DNA of 47,156 nucleotides from an uncultured Roseburia sp. (GCA_900756925.1 CAAELX010000012.1:1-47156); one strand, 5' to 3'. Positions 25,350 to 34,533 are shown, counted from the stretch's first letter. A program made the numbers and translations. The notes: a model not told the origin generated them from the sequence alone.

Positions 25350-26006
25350 ATGAGAAATCGATTTGACAGACAGTTATTAGAATTGAACAATGAGCTGATC
25401 GAGATGGGCAGCCTGATCGAGCAGGCGATCGAAATGGGTATTTCCGCTCTTGTTAAACAGGATGTGGAATTAGCAGACAAGGCTATCAAATTCGACGTGG
25501 AAATAGATGAGCAGGAGAAAAATATTGAATCGCTCTGCATGAAGCTTCTGTTACAGCAGCAGCCGGTTGCAAGGGATCTCCGCCTGATTTCAGCAGCCCT
25601 TAAGATGATCACGGATATGGAACGTATCGGCGACCATGCAGCGGATATTTCCGAGATGACCATCCTGATGGCAGGGGCTGATTATTCGACCGGTGAGATT
25701 GATATTGATGTGGTAAAACAGATGGCAAAAGAGACAACGGACATGGTCATCAAGAGTGTGGATGCCTTCGTCAACAAAGACCTCGAGCTTGCCAGATGGG
25801 TCATCAGACATGATGACGTGGTCGATGATCTTTTTGACAGTTTCCGGAAAGAACTGATCCGGAAAATCAACGAGAACGTGAAGAACGGAGAGATGGCAAC
25901 CGATATGTTAATGGTTGCAAAATATTTCGAGCGAATCGGAGATCACGCAACGAACATTGCCGAGTGGGTCATTTATTCCATCACAGGAGTTCACGAAGAT
26001 AATTAA
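25350..26006 (+). CDS. phoU: phosphate signalling complex protein PhoU
   Basis: The protein has 218 residues from the ATG at 25350 (AAGGAGA upstream); the frame is open to 25290 but that start overlaps pstB and has no ribosome site. Two PhoU helical-bundle repeats are visible, each with an E-R-I-G-D-H-A motif: MERIGDHAADISEM near 90 and FERIGDHATNIAEW near 192, the metal-binding signature. PhoU links the Pst transporter to the PhoR-type kinase and represses the Pho response when phosphate is plentiful. It is the last gene of the pst operon, with a terminator 7 bp downstream. Confidence 0.95.
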   Translation: MRNRFDRQLLELNNELIEMGSLIEQAIEMGISALVKQDVELADKAIKFDVEIDEQEKNIESLCMKLLLQQQPVARDLRLISAALKMITDMERIGDHAADISEMTILMAGADYSTGEIDIDVVKQMAKETTDMVIKSVDAFVNKDLELARWVIRHDDVVDDLFDSFRKELIRKINENVKNGEMATDMLMVAKYFERIGDHATNIAEWVIYSITGVHEDN

Positions 26007-26012
26007 AAATGC

Positions 26013-26054
26013 AAAAAGGCAAGAGTTCCGGTAACAGTTGGATTCTGCCTTTTT
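26013..26054 (+). terminator. terminator of the pst-phoU operon
   Basis: AAAAAGGCA pairs with TGCCTTTTT around a loop of about 24 nt, with the T-run forming the 3' arm end. It begins 7 bp after the phoU stop. Confidence 0.75.
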
Positions 26055-26060
26055 CTGAAT

Positions 26061-26100
26061 TTTACATAGATTTTACATAAAGGCGACATGGCATTTACAT
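26061..26100 (+). promoter_or_regulatory. Pho box upstream of the Na/Pi cotransporter gene
   Basis: TTTACAT (26061), TTTACAT (26072), GCGACAT (26083) and TTTACAT (26094) form four direct repeats with an exact 11-bp period, the canonical PhoP-binding arrangement in Firmicutes. It places the downstream gene in the phosphate-starvation regulon together with pstS. Confidence 0.75.
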
Positions 26101-26272
26101 CTCCCCGATATGATAAGTGAGCATGGAGCCTCATGCAGAGAAAAAGCAAAGGCTTCTTTATACAGATTTTACATCGTATGGAATCTGCGTTGCAAGATGA
26201 AACAGAATAGGGTATAACAGAATTAGAACTGTTACCCGAAAAGAGATCACTTTCATTAAGGGGAGAGAAAAG

Positions 26273-28033
26273 ATGGATATTTTTGGGATACTGACAATGG
26301 TTGGCGGCCTGGCTATGTTCTTATATGGAATGAGTGTTATGGGCAGCGGTCTTGAGAAAATGTCAGGTGGTAAACTGGAGAAGATTTTAGAGAGCCTGAC
26401 ATCGAATCCGATCAAGGCGGTGCTGCTTGGCGCAGGTGTGACGGCAGTCATCCAGTCGTCATCGGCAACAACTGTTATGGTAGTCGGATTTGTAAATTCC
26501 GGCATTATGAAGCTTTCGCAGGCGATCGGCATTATTATGGGTGCCAATATCGGAACGACGGTCACGTCCTGGCTGTTAAGCCTTACCGGTATTGAGAGCT
26601 CGAACTTTTTCCTTCGCATGTTAAAGCCGTCATCATTTTCACCGATCCTTGCGATCATCGGTGTCATTTTATATATGTCCGGAAAAGAGAAGAAGAAGGA
26701 CATCGGTGAGATCATGGTCGGTTTTGCTGTGTTAATGTTTGGTATGGAGACGATGAGCGGAGCTGTGGAGCCGCTGGCGGATGTGCCGGAATTCACAAAT
26801 GTACTTACCATGTTCCACAATCCAATTTTAGGTGTATTAGTAGGAGCAGGCCTGACTGCAATTATTCAGAGCTCATCGGCATCCGTTGGTATTTTACAGG
26901 CGCTGTCCGTGACAGGGGCTTTTACATATGGTTCCGTCATTCCAATTATTTTAGGACAGAATATTGGTACCTGCGTGACCGCGATGATCTCAGCAGTGGG
27001 TGCCAATAAAGCGGCAAAGAGAACGGCATTTGTACATTTATACTTTAATATTATTGGTGCTATTTTATTTCTGACAGCATTTTATATTTTAAATGCCATT
27101 TTCCACTTTGAATTCGTGACAGAGACCGTCGGAGTTGCGGGCATTGCACTGATCCACAGTATATTTAACCTTGTGACTACACTGGTACTGCTTCCGTTTA
27201 TCCACGGTCTGGAGAAGCTTGCATATCTGACAATCCCGGAGAGCGAAGAGGAAAAGTCCGCGAAGGAAGATGTATTTGCTGTGTTAGACGAGCGCTTCTT
27301 AAGCAGACCATCCTTTGCGATTGAGCAGTGCAAGACACTGGTCAACCAGATGGCAGAGATCACGAGAGAAAGCTTTTTAGAGGCGATGGAGTGCGTAAAT
27401 ACAAGATCAGCAGACCAGATCGCGGATGTCATTGCGAAGGAAAACCGTGTGGATGTCTATGAGGATAAGATCAGTGCTTATCTGACAAAGTTAAACAGTG
27501 GGGATATTTCTTATACAGACAGTTTAAGAGTCACTTCTTTGCTGCACTGCCTGACCGATTTTGAGCGTATTTCGGACCATGCAGTGAACGTGGTAGAGTG
27601 CGTGGAACAGATGGAGAAAGATCAGGCGATGTTTTCAAAGAAGGCACAGGAGGAGATGGCAACTTACAGTGCAGCGCTTAAGGATATCTTAAACCGTACT
27701 ACCACTTCATTTGTAGATGGGAATCTTGCACTGGCACGTTCTGTGGAACCTCTGGAGGAAGTGATTGACGGACTGAACAAGACGGTAAAGAAACATCATA
27801 TGAAGCGTCTGCGCAAGGGAAAATGTACGATTGAACTGGGACTTGTCCTCTCCGATCTTGCCATGAATTATGAACGTGTGTCAGATCATTGCTCTAATAT
27901 TGCGGTATATCTGATGCAGCTTGGAGACACCAATCTTGAGGAGCATCGCTTTACAGAGCAGATGGACGAGCGTGAGAGTGCAGAGTTTGAGAAGCTTGAG
28001 GAAGAATTCCAGACAAAATATGAGATTATATAA
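26273..28033 (+). CDS. Na+/phosphate cotransporter family protein with C-terminal PhoU-like domain
   Basis: This 586-residue protein has two inverted Na_Pi_cotrans repeats, each with the QSSSA motif: GVTAVIQSSSATTVMVVGFV near 62 and GLTAIIQSSSASVGILQALS near 200, plus IIMGANIGTTVTSW and ILGQNIGTCVTAM. About nine membrane segments end near residue 310. The remainder is a helical PhoU-like regulatory domain with FERISDHAVNVVEC and YERVSDHCSNIAVY. Members move phosphate with Na+, usually as low-affinity import or efflux. The Pho box in front makes it a second phosphate system beside pst. GGGGAGAG precedes the ATG. Confidence 0.9.
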   Translation: MDIFGILTMVGGLAMFLYGMSVMGSGLEKMSGGKLEKILESLTSNPIKAVLLGAGVTAVIQSSSATTVMVVGFVNSGIMKLSQAIGIIMGANIGTTVTSWLLSLTGIESSNFFLRMLKPSSFSPILAIIGVILYMSGKEKKKDIGEIMVGFAVLMFGMETMSGAVEPLADVPEFTNVLTMFHNPILGVLVGAGLTAIIQSSSASVGILQALSVTGAFTYGSVIPIILGQNIGTCVTAMISAVGANKAAKRTAFVHLYFNIIGAILFLTAFYILNAIFHFEFVTETVGVAGIALIHSIFNLVTTLVLLPFIHGLEKLAYLTIPESEEEKSAKEDVFAVLDERFLSRPSFAIEQCKTLVNQMAEITRESFLEAMECVNTRSADQIADVIAKENRVDVYEDKISAYLTKLNSGDISYTDSLRVTSLLHCLTDFERISDHAVNVVECVEQMEKDQAMFSKKAQEEMATYSAALKDILNRTTTSFVDGNLALARSVEPLEEVIDGLNKTVKKHHMKRLRKGKCTIELGLVLSDLAMNYERVSDHCSNIAVYLMQLGDTNLEEHRFTEQMDERESAEFEKLEEEFQTKYEII

Positions 28034-28058
28034 GAAGTAGAACTTTCTGCGGTGACAG

Positions 28059-28100
28059 AGAGCTGCCGCGTGTTAATCTGTGCAATGCGGCAGCTCTTTT
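28059..28100 (+). terminator. terminator after the Na/Pi cotransporter gene
   Basis: AGAGCTGCCGC (28059-28069) pairs with GCGGCAGCTCT (28087-28097), followed by TTTTCT. Confidence 0.85.
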
Positions 28101-28125
28101 CTATGTTATCTATTTGAAAAAATAA

Positions 28126-28330
28126 GCAATTGCGAAACTCCCAGAAAACGTATATTGGATTGTGCACAATGACCAAAGGTATAAGAAGACACTGGGGAGC
28201 GGCCGGTCCTTAGCGACCGTATTTTGGTCGCTTAGTACCGCTGCCAGCGACACGTAGCGAGAGCGTGTCTTCGTTACATTTGGTTATTGTGCACAATCTT
28301 CACAGCGTAAATTGGAGTTTCGCAATTGGC
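28126..28330 (+). ncRNA. structured leader element family A, copy 1 (before the phoP-like gene)
   Basis: The ends are complementary (GCAATTGCGAAACTCC with GGAGTTTCGCAATTG). A long closing stem uses ATTGTGCACAAT (28159-28170) with 28286-28297, and ATGACCAAAGGTA with TACATTTGGTTAT. The core is a three-way junction: unpaired TGGGGAGC; stem GGCCGGT (28201-28207) with ACCG-CT-GCC (28237-28245, CT bulged); a CCTTAG/CTTAGT internal loop capped by CGACC/GGTCG; and hairpin GACACG/CGTGTC around TAGCGAGAG. It ends about 35 nt before the start codon, just upstream of the ribosome site. There is no T-run, so it is not a simple terminator. A structured mobile repeat is the main alternative to a regulatory RNA. 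Confidence 0.6.
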
Positions 28331-28363
28331 TAATTTGAAAAGAAGAGAAAAGGAGACAGAAAA

Positions 28364-29035
28364 ATGGCAACGATCTATATTGTAGAAGATGATGTGAACA
28401 TCCGCGAGATTGAGCGGTATGCATTAAAAAACAGTGGGTATGAGGTGGAAGAGTTCGGATGTGGAACAGACTTTTTCAAACGGCTGGAGCATAAAGTTCC
28501 TGCACTGATACTGCTGGATATCATGCTGCCAAACGAGGATGGACTCGATATTCTCACGAAGATCCGGAACAGCAAAAACGCTGCAAAGGTACCAATCATC
28601 ATGGTGACAGCCAAGACATCTGAATTAGATAAGGTAAAAGGCTTAGATCTCGGCGCAGATGACTATATTTCCAAACCGTTTGGAGTCATGGAACTGATTT
28701 CCCGTGTGAAAGCGTTGCTTCGCAGAACGTTAGATCTGAAAGAAGAGACAAGAATCGTTTATAGAAATATTGTGATCGATAATGACAAGCATGCTGTTTT
28801 TGTGGATGAGACTCCGTGCGAACTCACTTTCAAGGAGTATGAACTTTTGAAGTATCTGATGATCAACAAAGGGATTGTACTTTCCCGTGACAAGATTATG
28901 AACCAGGTGTGGGGATTTGATTATGAAGGTGAGAGCCGTACTGTGGATATGCATATCAAAACCTTACGGCAGAAGCTTGGTGAGGCGGGGAGCTGTATTA
29001 AGACGGTAAGAAATGTCGGATACATGGTGGAGTAG
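28364..29035 (+). CDS. PhoB/PhoP-type response regulator
   Basis: This 223-residue OmpR-family regulator has a receiver domain at about 2-120, with E8-D9-D10, phosphoacceptor D52 in LLDIMLPNEDG, T in MVTAKTSE and K in ISKPFG. A winged-helix domain occupies about 130-222 with the DNA-contact stretch TVDMHIKTLRQKLGEAG and NVGYMVE. It is followed by its kinase and preceded by pst, phoU and a Na/Pi transporter, so it is probably the regulator that binds the two TTTACA-type Pho boxes. AAAAGGAGA precedes the ATG. The leader contains structured element copy 1. Confidence 0.88.
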   Translation: MATIYIVEDDVNIREIERYALKNSGYEVEEFGCGTDFFKRLEHKVPALILLDIMLPNEDGLDILTKIRNSKNAAKVPIIMVTAKTSELDKVKGLDLGADDYISKPFGVMELISRVKALLRRTLDLKEETRIVYRNIVIDNDKHAVFVDETPCELTFKEYELLKYLMINKGIVLSRDKIMNQVWGFDYEGESRTVDMHIKTLRQKLGEAGSCIKTVRNVGYMVE

Positions 29036-29125
29036 TTTTGAAAAACAGAATTTTCAGGAAGCCGGTAATAGTTCCAGACAGTATGTATCAGAAGTGTGGA
29101 ATGGAAAGGTAGTAAAAGAAAAAGT

Positions 29126-30439
29126 ATGAAAAAGAAAATCAATCACAGATTCATGCTCATAGCGGCATTGGCGATTATTGTGACCGCGGTGTGTTCGATG
29201 GTGCTGTTTTATGATATTTTGAAAAAACAGATTTTCGATGACTTAAAAGCGAATGCACATGTGATTTCCCTGATGCAGCCGGAGGAGCTGCAGGCAGAAT
29301 TGAATTATGACCTCGAGGAGGACGGACTTCGTATTACCTTAGTTGGAGAGGATGGTTCCGTTGTCTATGACAGCTTAGAGGACCAGAGCAGGATGGAGAA
29401 CCACAGGGAACGCCCGGAGATTGTGGAAGCACTCGAAAAGGGCGAAGGTTATGATATGCGGAAATCTGCGACATCGGCGAAGCATACCTTTTACTATGCA
29501 GTTCTGATGGACGACGGCGAGATACTCAGGATTGGAAAGGACAGCCAGAGCATCTATAATCTTGTATTTAACATGGCGGCATTGATCGTGCTGGTCGGGA
29601 TTCTCGTCTTTATTCTCTGTGCAGGGCTGGCGCACCGCCTGACGAAGCGGTTAGTAGAGCCGATCGAGAAGATGGCGGATAACATTGTCATGTTAGATGA
29701 CAGCGACGTCTACGATGAGATGAAGCCGTTCGTGGCGATGATTAAGCAGCAGCATATTGATATTTTAAAACACTCCCAGATGCGGCAGGAATTTACCGCG
29801 AATGTCTCCCATGAGCTTAAGACACCGCTCACCGCAATTTCCGGCTATGCGGAGCTGATCGCAAGCGGCATGACGGGCGGGGAGGATACGATCCATTTTG
29901 CAACAGAGATCCATAAGAGTGCAGAGCGTCTGCAATACCTGATCAATGATATCATTAAGCTCTCCGAATTGGACAGCGATGAGACTAAGCTCGAATTTGA
30001 GCCGTTGAACCTGCATGAGCTGGCATTGAACTGTCAGGCGATGATGGAGCTGCCGGCAGAGAAGAATGAAGTGACGATTGACGTGGAGGGATACGCCGTT
30101 GAGATTCAGGGCAATAAGAATCTGATCGAAGAGCTGATCTATAACTTGTGCAGTAATGCGGTCCGCTACAACAAACGTGGTGGAAGGGTCATCCTTTTGA
30201 CAGAGCGCAAGGACGGACATCCGGTTCTTGTCGTGAAAGACACCGGAATCGGCATCCCGAAGGAATCACAGAAGCGCGTCTTCGAGCGTTTCTACCGCGT
30301 GGACAAGAGCCGTTCGAAGTCCACCGGCGGTACCGGACTCGGGCTTGCGATCGTCAAGCACATCGTGGCACAGCATGAGGCTCAGATCTCGTTAGAGAGT
30401 GAGGTTGGAGTTGGAACGACCATTAAGGTGACATTTTAG
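29126..30439 (+). CDS. PhoR-type membrane sensor histidine kinase
   Basis: The protein has 437 residues from the ATG at 29126; an ATG at 29096 would add 10 residues before the basic MKKKINHRF. One membrane segment (about 8-30) is followed by an extracytoplasmic domain of about 120 residues, a second segment (about 150-172), HAMP-like linker RLTKRLVEPIEKMADNIVML, and the kinase core. VSHELKTPLTAISGYAELI carries the phosphorylated His near 229. N-box NLCSNAVRYN, DTGIGIP and GGTGLGLAIVKH are intact. It lies about 90 bp after the regulator on the same transcript, and its stop is followed by a terminator. Phosphate signalling is inferred from the neighbours. Confidence 0.88.
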   Translation: MKKKINHRFMLIAALAIIVTAVCSMVLFYDILKKQIFDDLKANAHVISLMQPEELQAELNYDLEEDGLRITLVGEDGSVVYDSLEDQSRMENHRERPEIVEALEKGEGYDMRKSATSAKHTFYYAVLMDDGEILRIGKDSQSIYNLVFNMAALIVLVGILVFILCAGLAHRLTKRLVEPIEKMADNIVMLDDSDVYDEMKPFVAMIKQQHIDILKHSQMRQEFTANVSHELKTPLTAISGYAELIASGMTGGEDTIHFATEIHKSAERLQYLINDIIKLSELDSDETKLEFEPLNLHELALNCQAMMELPAEKNEVTIDVEGYAVEIQGNKNLIEELIYNLCSNAVRYNKRGGRVILLTERKDGHPVLVVKDTGIGIPKESQKRVFERFYRVDKSRSKSTGGTGLGLAIVKHIVAQHEAQISLESEVGVGTTIKVTF

Positions 30440-30444
30440 TGAGG

Positions 30445-30471
30445 AGCTGACCATACGGTCAGCTTCTTTTT
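30445..30471 (+). terminator. terminator after the phoR-like gene
   Basis: AGCTGACC and GGTCAGCT flank ATAC, followed by TCTTTTT, immediately behind the stop codon. Confidence 0.9.
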
Positions 30472-30623
30472 GCATTTCAAAAAAATCGAGATTTTGAAGA
30501 AAAAAGTATGGATATTTTTCCACCTGGTATGCTATTATAAAAAGACGGTCATAAATATTTTTTCGAATATTTACATGACAAGAGGAGTACGAATGAAAAT
30601 GAAAGGACAGAGTAAGCAGTAAT

Positions 30624-33600
30624 ATGTTTTCGGTATCAGATATTAAAGAAACAGTATATCCAGCAGTATATCGAAGGGGAAAGGAATTATACGAGACAGC
30701 GGGGGTTTTCGATTTTTCCTATGACATGTATCTTGTGGACGAGCTGCCGGTGGCAGATGTTAAGGCGAAGGTACGTGGCGTGAATCAGGAGTTTTATGAA
30801 GTGACAGCCAGCATTGACGAGGAATTTGGAGATGTGACGAATTGCAATTGTGGATGCGAGGCTTTTTATAATTATGAGGGAATGTGTAAGCACTGTGTGG
30901 CAATGTTACTGCATTATGTAAACCATAGAACCGCCGTTGAGATCTTAAGAGTGAAGGGACAGAAGAAGGCAGAACCAGAGAATCCAGAGCAGAGAACACA
31001 GGCATCCTTAGAGACTGCACCACCGCTTAAGAATCTTCTCGGACAGTATTCCATGCGCGCAACTTCGAAGTACATGCTTCCAGAAAATATTTACGGGAAG
31101 GTTGAACTTGAACCGTATTTTGAGATGGATTATGGCTATGCGAGACTGGAGTTTAAGATCGGAATCGAGACGAAGTATATTTTGAAAAATATTTCGGGTT
31201 TTCTGCATTCCATCCATGTCAATGAGAAGGTACATTACGGTAAGAAACTTGATTTTTATCATCATATGGAAGCTTTCTCAGATAATGCGAAACGTCTGAT
31301 CCATTTTATGCAGCTTCAGGATGAAGACAAGAAGCGGCAGAGCAAGTTCCACGCTTACTATGCCTATACAGGCGGCTATGAGAGGACGATGGAGCTTGAT
31401 GGAGTTGGAATTGACCGTTTCTTCGAGGCAGTCGGCGAGATGCCGTTCTCGGCGACGATCGGCTACGACGTGAATGAGCAGTATGTTTATCATAAGGAGA
31501 CGAGAAAGCCACGGCTTACCGTGAAAGGGGCGAGCGCCGGAGCATTCGTGACACTAGATGACATTCAGATGATCGAGGGCGAGAAGTATTACTATTTTTA
31601 TGAAAACGGGGAAATCTACCGCGGCGAGCCATCCTTGAAGGGCAAAGTGTCCGATTTCTTTGAGTACCTGTACCGTCAGGTCGGCGGGGACTGCTATATC
31701 GCGGCGGCAGAGCTTGCGATGTTCTGCAGGGATCTGCTTCCGATGCTTCAGGAGAGTTTTGATGTTGTTTTTGACAGCTTTGATGAGGCACTTTATGTTC
31801 CACCGAAGCCGGAATTCGAGCTTTATCTGGACCGTCAGGCGATGGACGTAGTCGGTGCCAAGCTGGTTGCGGTTTACGGGGACAACAAATACAATGTGCT
31901 TGCGAAGGTGGAACCGGGTGAAGTGCGGGATCTCTCCGAGGAGCTGCGCATTAAGAGCCTCGTGGAGCCTTACTTTAATGAATATGACCATACAAAGACC
32001 TATTTTGTCATTGCAAAAAATGAGGATCTGCTCTATCAGCTGGTCGCAGGCGGCTTGCAGCGGCTGAGCCAGTTCATGGCAATCTATACGTCTGCCAAGT
32101 TCCAGAACATGAAGGTCGTGAGCGCGCCGAGCGTGGCAGTTGGTGTATCGTTAAAGAGCGACCTGCTAGAGCTTAAGATCCACTCAGATGAGATGTCTTC
32201 CGAAGAGCTTGCCTATCTGCTTTCGAAGTATGACAGAAGGAAGAAGTATATCCGGTTGAAGAACGGGGATTTCTTAGATATCAAAGAGGACGGAATCAGT
32301 GCGCTTGCGGAGGTGAGCGAAGATTTGCAGCTGACAGAGGCAAGCCTGAAAAAGGGAACAGTGCTCATTCCGAAGTACCGTGCCATGTATTTAGATGCTG
32401 CATTGCGGGATAACCAGCTTCTGACTGTGGAGAAGAACAAGGAGTTCAAGGGCATGGTCCGCAACATGAAGACCATCGAGGATAGCGATTTCGAAGTGGT
32501 GGATTCCTTGAAGAACATCATGCGCAACTATCAGAAGAACGGCTTCCTGTGGCTGAAAACGTTAAGGGAGAACGGTTTCGGCGGTATTCTTGCCGATGAT
32601 ATGGGACTTGGAAAAACATTGCAGGTCATCAGCCTTTTACTGTCTGAGCAGGAAGACTATGACAGCGGGGAGAAAGAGTGCCGCCGTTCTTTAATCGTCT
32701 GTCCGGCATCCTTAGTGTACAACTGGAAGAAGGAGATCGAGCGTTTCGCGCCGTCGTTAGAGACTGTGACCGTTACCGGCAGCGCACCGGAACGCAAAGA
32801 CATCATCCGCCATACGACGGAGGGACAGATTCTCATCACCTCGTACGATCTGCTGAAACGTGATGTGGAATATTATAAAAATATTGTTTTCGCCGTTCAG
32901 GTCATCGACGAGGCACAGTACATTAAGAACGCTGGTACACAGGCAGCAAAAGGCGTGAAAAAGATCACAGCAGTGTTCAAGCTGGCGCTGACCGGAACCC
33001 CGATCGAGAACCGCTTAAGTGAGCTGTGGAGCATTTTTGATTATCTGATGCCGGGCTTTTTATATACATACCAGAAGTTCCGGGAAGAGATTGAGGCGCC
33101 GATCATGACGAATAAGGACGAAAATAAAATGGAGCGCTTACAGCGCATGATCCGTCCGTTTATCCTGCGTCGTCTCAAAGGGGACGTCTTAAAAGACCTT
33201 CCGGAGAAGTTAGAGGAGAATGTCTATGCGAAGATGGAGGGCGAACAGTTGGCATTGTACGATGCCCACGTCCAGCAGATGAAGCAGATGTTAGACGGCA
33301 AGAGCGAGGCAGAGTTCAAGGCGAACAAGATCCAGATCCTCGCCGAACTCACAAGGCTCCGCCAGCTCTGCTGCGATCCGGCACTCCTTTTTGAAGATTA
33401 CAAGGGAGAGTCCGCGAAGCTTGAGATGTGTATGGAGCTGATCGAGAATGCGGTTAACGGCGGACACAAGGTGCTGTTATTCTCCCAGTTTACGACCATG
33501 TTAGACCATCTGGCAGTGGAGCTTAAGAAGCTTGGTATTGACTACTACATGCTGACAGGTTCCGTCAACAAAGAGAAGCGTATGCAGATGGTGGAGAACT

Positions 33601-33920
33601 TCAATAAGGACGACGTACCGGTATTCTGCATCTCCTTAAAGGCAGGAGGAACCGGGTTAAACTTAACCGCCGCCGATATCGTCATCCACTACGATCCTTG
33701 GTGGAATGTTGCCGTGCAGAACCAGGCGACCGACCGTGCACATCGTATCGGACAGAAGAACGTGGTGACGGTCTACAAGCTTGTCTCCCAGGGAACGATC
33801 GAGGAGAAGATCATCGATATCCAGGAAAAGAAGAAGAAGCTTGCCGAGCAGGTGCTCGAGGGCGAGGGAATGGATTCTGTGGCATTTACGAAGGAAGAAA
33901 TTATGGAGCTGCTTGGGTAG
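30624..33920 (+). CDS. SNF2/Rad54-family helicase with N-terminal SWIM zinc finger
   Basis: This 1098-residue protein opens with a SWIM finger: C74-N-C76, then C88-K-H90, in CNCGCEAF and EGMCKHCVAML. A long SNF2-associated region (about 100-620) follows. The two RecA-like lobes begin near residue 630: FGGILADDMGLGKTLQVISL is motif I, IDEAQYIKN (near 761) is motif II, ALTGTPIENRLSELWSIFDY is motif III, and LFSQFTTMLDH, SLKAGGTGLNLTAAD and ATDRAHRIGQ are motifs IV-VI. Such bacterial SNF2 proteins translocate on double-stranded DNA and probably remodel protein-DNA or transcription complexes. It stands alone, with no phage or restriction genes beside it, so no defence role is suggested by context. 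Confidence 0.9.
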   Translation: MFSVSDIKETVYPAVYRRGKELYETAGVFDFSYDMYLVDELPVADVKAKVRGVNQEFYEVTASIDEEFGDVTNCNCGCEAFYNYEGMCKHCVAMLLHYVNHRTAVEILRVKGQKKAEPENPEQRTQASLETAPPLKNLLGQYSMRATSKYMLPENIYGKVELEPYFEMDYGYARLEFKIGIETKYILKNISGFLHSIHVNEKVHYGKKLDFYHHMEAFSDNAKRLIHFMQLQDEDKKRQSKFHAYYAYTGGYERTMELDGVGIDRFFEAVGEMPFSATIGYDVNEQYVYHKETRKPRLTVKGASAGAFVTLDDIQMIEGEKYYYFYENGEIYRGEPSLKGKVSDFFEYLYRQVGGDCYIAAAELAMFCRDLLPMLQESFDVVFDSFDEALYVPPKPEFELYLDRQAMDVVGAKLVAVYGDNKYNVLAKVEPGEVRDLSEELRIKSLVEPYFNEYDHTKTYFVIAKNEDLLYQLVAGGLQRLSQFMAIYTSAKFQNMKVVSAPSVAVGVSLKSDLLELKIHSDEMSSEELAYLLSKYDRRKKYIRLKNGDFLDIKEDGISALAEVSEDLQLTEASLKKGTVLIPKYRAMYLDAALRDNQLLTVEKNKEFKGMVRNMKTIEDSDFEVVDSLKNIMRNYQKNGFLWLKTLRENGFGGILADDMGLGKTLQVISLLLSEQEDYDSGEKECRRSLIVCPASLVYNWKKEIERFAPSLETVTVTGSAPERKDIIRHTTEGQILITSYDLLKRDVEYYKNIVFAVQVIDEAQYIKNAGTQAAKGVKKITAVFKLALTGTPIENRLSELWSIFDYLMPGFLYTYQKFREEIEAPIMTNKDENKMERLQRMIRPFILRRLKGDVLKDLPEKLEENVYAKMEGEQLALYDAHVQQMKQMLDGKSEAEFKANKIQILAELTRLRQLCCDPALLFEDYKGESAKLEMCMELIENAVNGGHKVLLFSQFTTMLDHLAVELKKLGIDYYMLTGSVNKEKRMQMVENFNKDDVPVFCISLKAGGTGLNLTAADIVIHYDPWWNVAVQNQATDRAHRIGQKNVVTVYKLVSQGTIEEKIIDIQEKKKKLAEQVLEGEGMDSVAFTKEEIMELLG

Positions 33921-34017
33921 GGAGAACCGGTTGACAGTTCACACGTCACTTGCAAAATGGTATCTTTGAAGCTGTGATGAAAAGTTGCGACGAATCTGAA
34001 AATCTTTGTAAAATGCA

Positions 34018-34046
34018 TTGACAAACCATGCTCCATGCATTATATT
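34018..34046 (+). promoter_or_regulatory. promoter of the mntP transcription unit
   Basis: TTGACA and TATATT are separated by exactly 17 bp, so a transcript starting near 34053 would contain the whole riboswitch. Confidence 0.7.
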
Positions 34047-34093
34047 TGTAAAACAGCTTGCGGCGAATCCGCAGAAAAACAGAACAATATTTC

Positions 34094-34178
34094 CGTGAGG
34101 GAGTAGTTCGCGTGAAGACGTGATTTGTCAACAGACCCGGTCAACAGACCTGGCAAATCTTAATGAATGAGACTCATG
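34094..34178 (+). ncRNA. yybP-ykoY Mn2+ riboswitch aptamer
   Basis: P1 pairs CGTGAG (34094-34099) with CTCATG (34173-34178). The conserved GGAGTAG loop follows directly (34100-34106). P2 is TCGCGT/ACGTGA around GAAG. P3 is ATTTGTCA (34123-34130) with TGGCAAAT (34151-34158), topped by GGTC/GACC. The GA just before the 3' P1 arm is also as in the known aptamer. This family binds Mn2+ and controls Mn exporters, and the downstream gene is mntP. The 3' P1 arm is shared with the 5' arm of the terminator. Mn2+ binding should therefore block termination and switch mntP on. Confidence 0.8.
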
Positions 34179-34231
34179 TATGCAGTTATGACATTTGATC
34201 CAGACTACATACATGCAGTCTCATTTTTTTT
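34167..34231 (+). terminator. riboswitch-controlled terminator of mntP
   Basis: ATGAGACT (34167-34174) pairs with AGTCTCAT (34217-34224) and ATGTATG (34176-34182) with CATACAT (34208-34214), followed by eight T. Its 5' arm includes CTCATG of riboswitch P1, so the two structures exclude each other. Confidence 0.85.
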
Positions 34232-34253
34232 ATCACTCACGCTCACTATATAG

Positions 34254-34499
34254 GCAATTGCGAAACTCCCGGAAAACGTATACAAATAGAATGCACGCTT
34301 CGCGAACATTCTATTGTCATGTATTGGATTGTGCACAATGACCAAAGGCATAAGAAGATACTGGGGAGCGGCCGGTCCTTAGCGACCGTATTTTGGTCGC
34401 TTAGTACCGCTGCCAGCGACACGTAGCGAGAGCGTGTCTTCGTTGCCTTTGGTCATTGCGCACAATCTTCACAGCGTAAATTGGAGTTTCGCAATTGGC
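34254..34499 (+). ncRNA. structured leader element family A, copy 2 (before mntP)
   Basis: The core is almost identical to copy 1: TGGGGAGC, GGCCGGT paired with ACCG-CT-GCC, the CCTTAG/CTTAGT loop, CGACC/GGTCG cap, and GACACG hairpin with TAGCGAGAG loop. The same terminal inverted repeats (GCAATTGCGAAACTCC) are present. The closing stem ATGACCAAAGGCA/TGCCTTTGGTCAT is a perfect 13 bp: where copy 1 has T28180-A28276, this copy has C34349-G34445. An extra segment of about 40 nt (34282-34320) on the 5' side is itself a small palindrome (TAGAATG/CATTCTA). The element lies after the riboswitch terminator and ends about 36 nt before the mntP ATG. Confidence 0.6.
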
Positions 34500-34533
34500 T
34501 AAAACTCACCACAGGAGAAAAGGAGAACACAAG

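Noticed and set aside
34254..34499. Structured leader element interpreted as a second yybP-ykoY riboswitch
   Set aside because: It has GGGGAG but not the GGAGTAG loop, the P2 arrangement or the P1-adjacent GA; the true yybP-ykoY aptamer lies upstream at 34094-34178.
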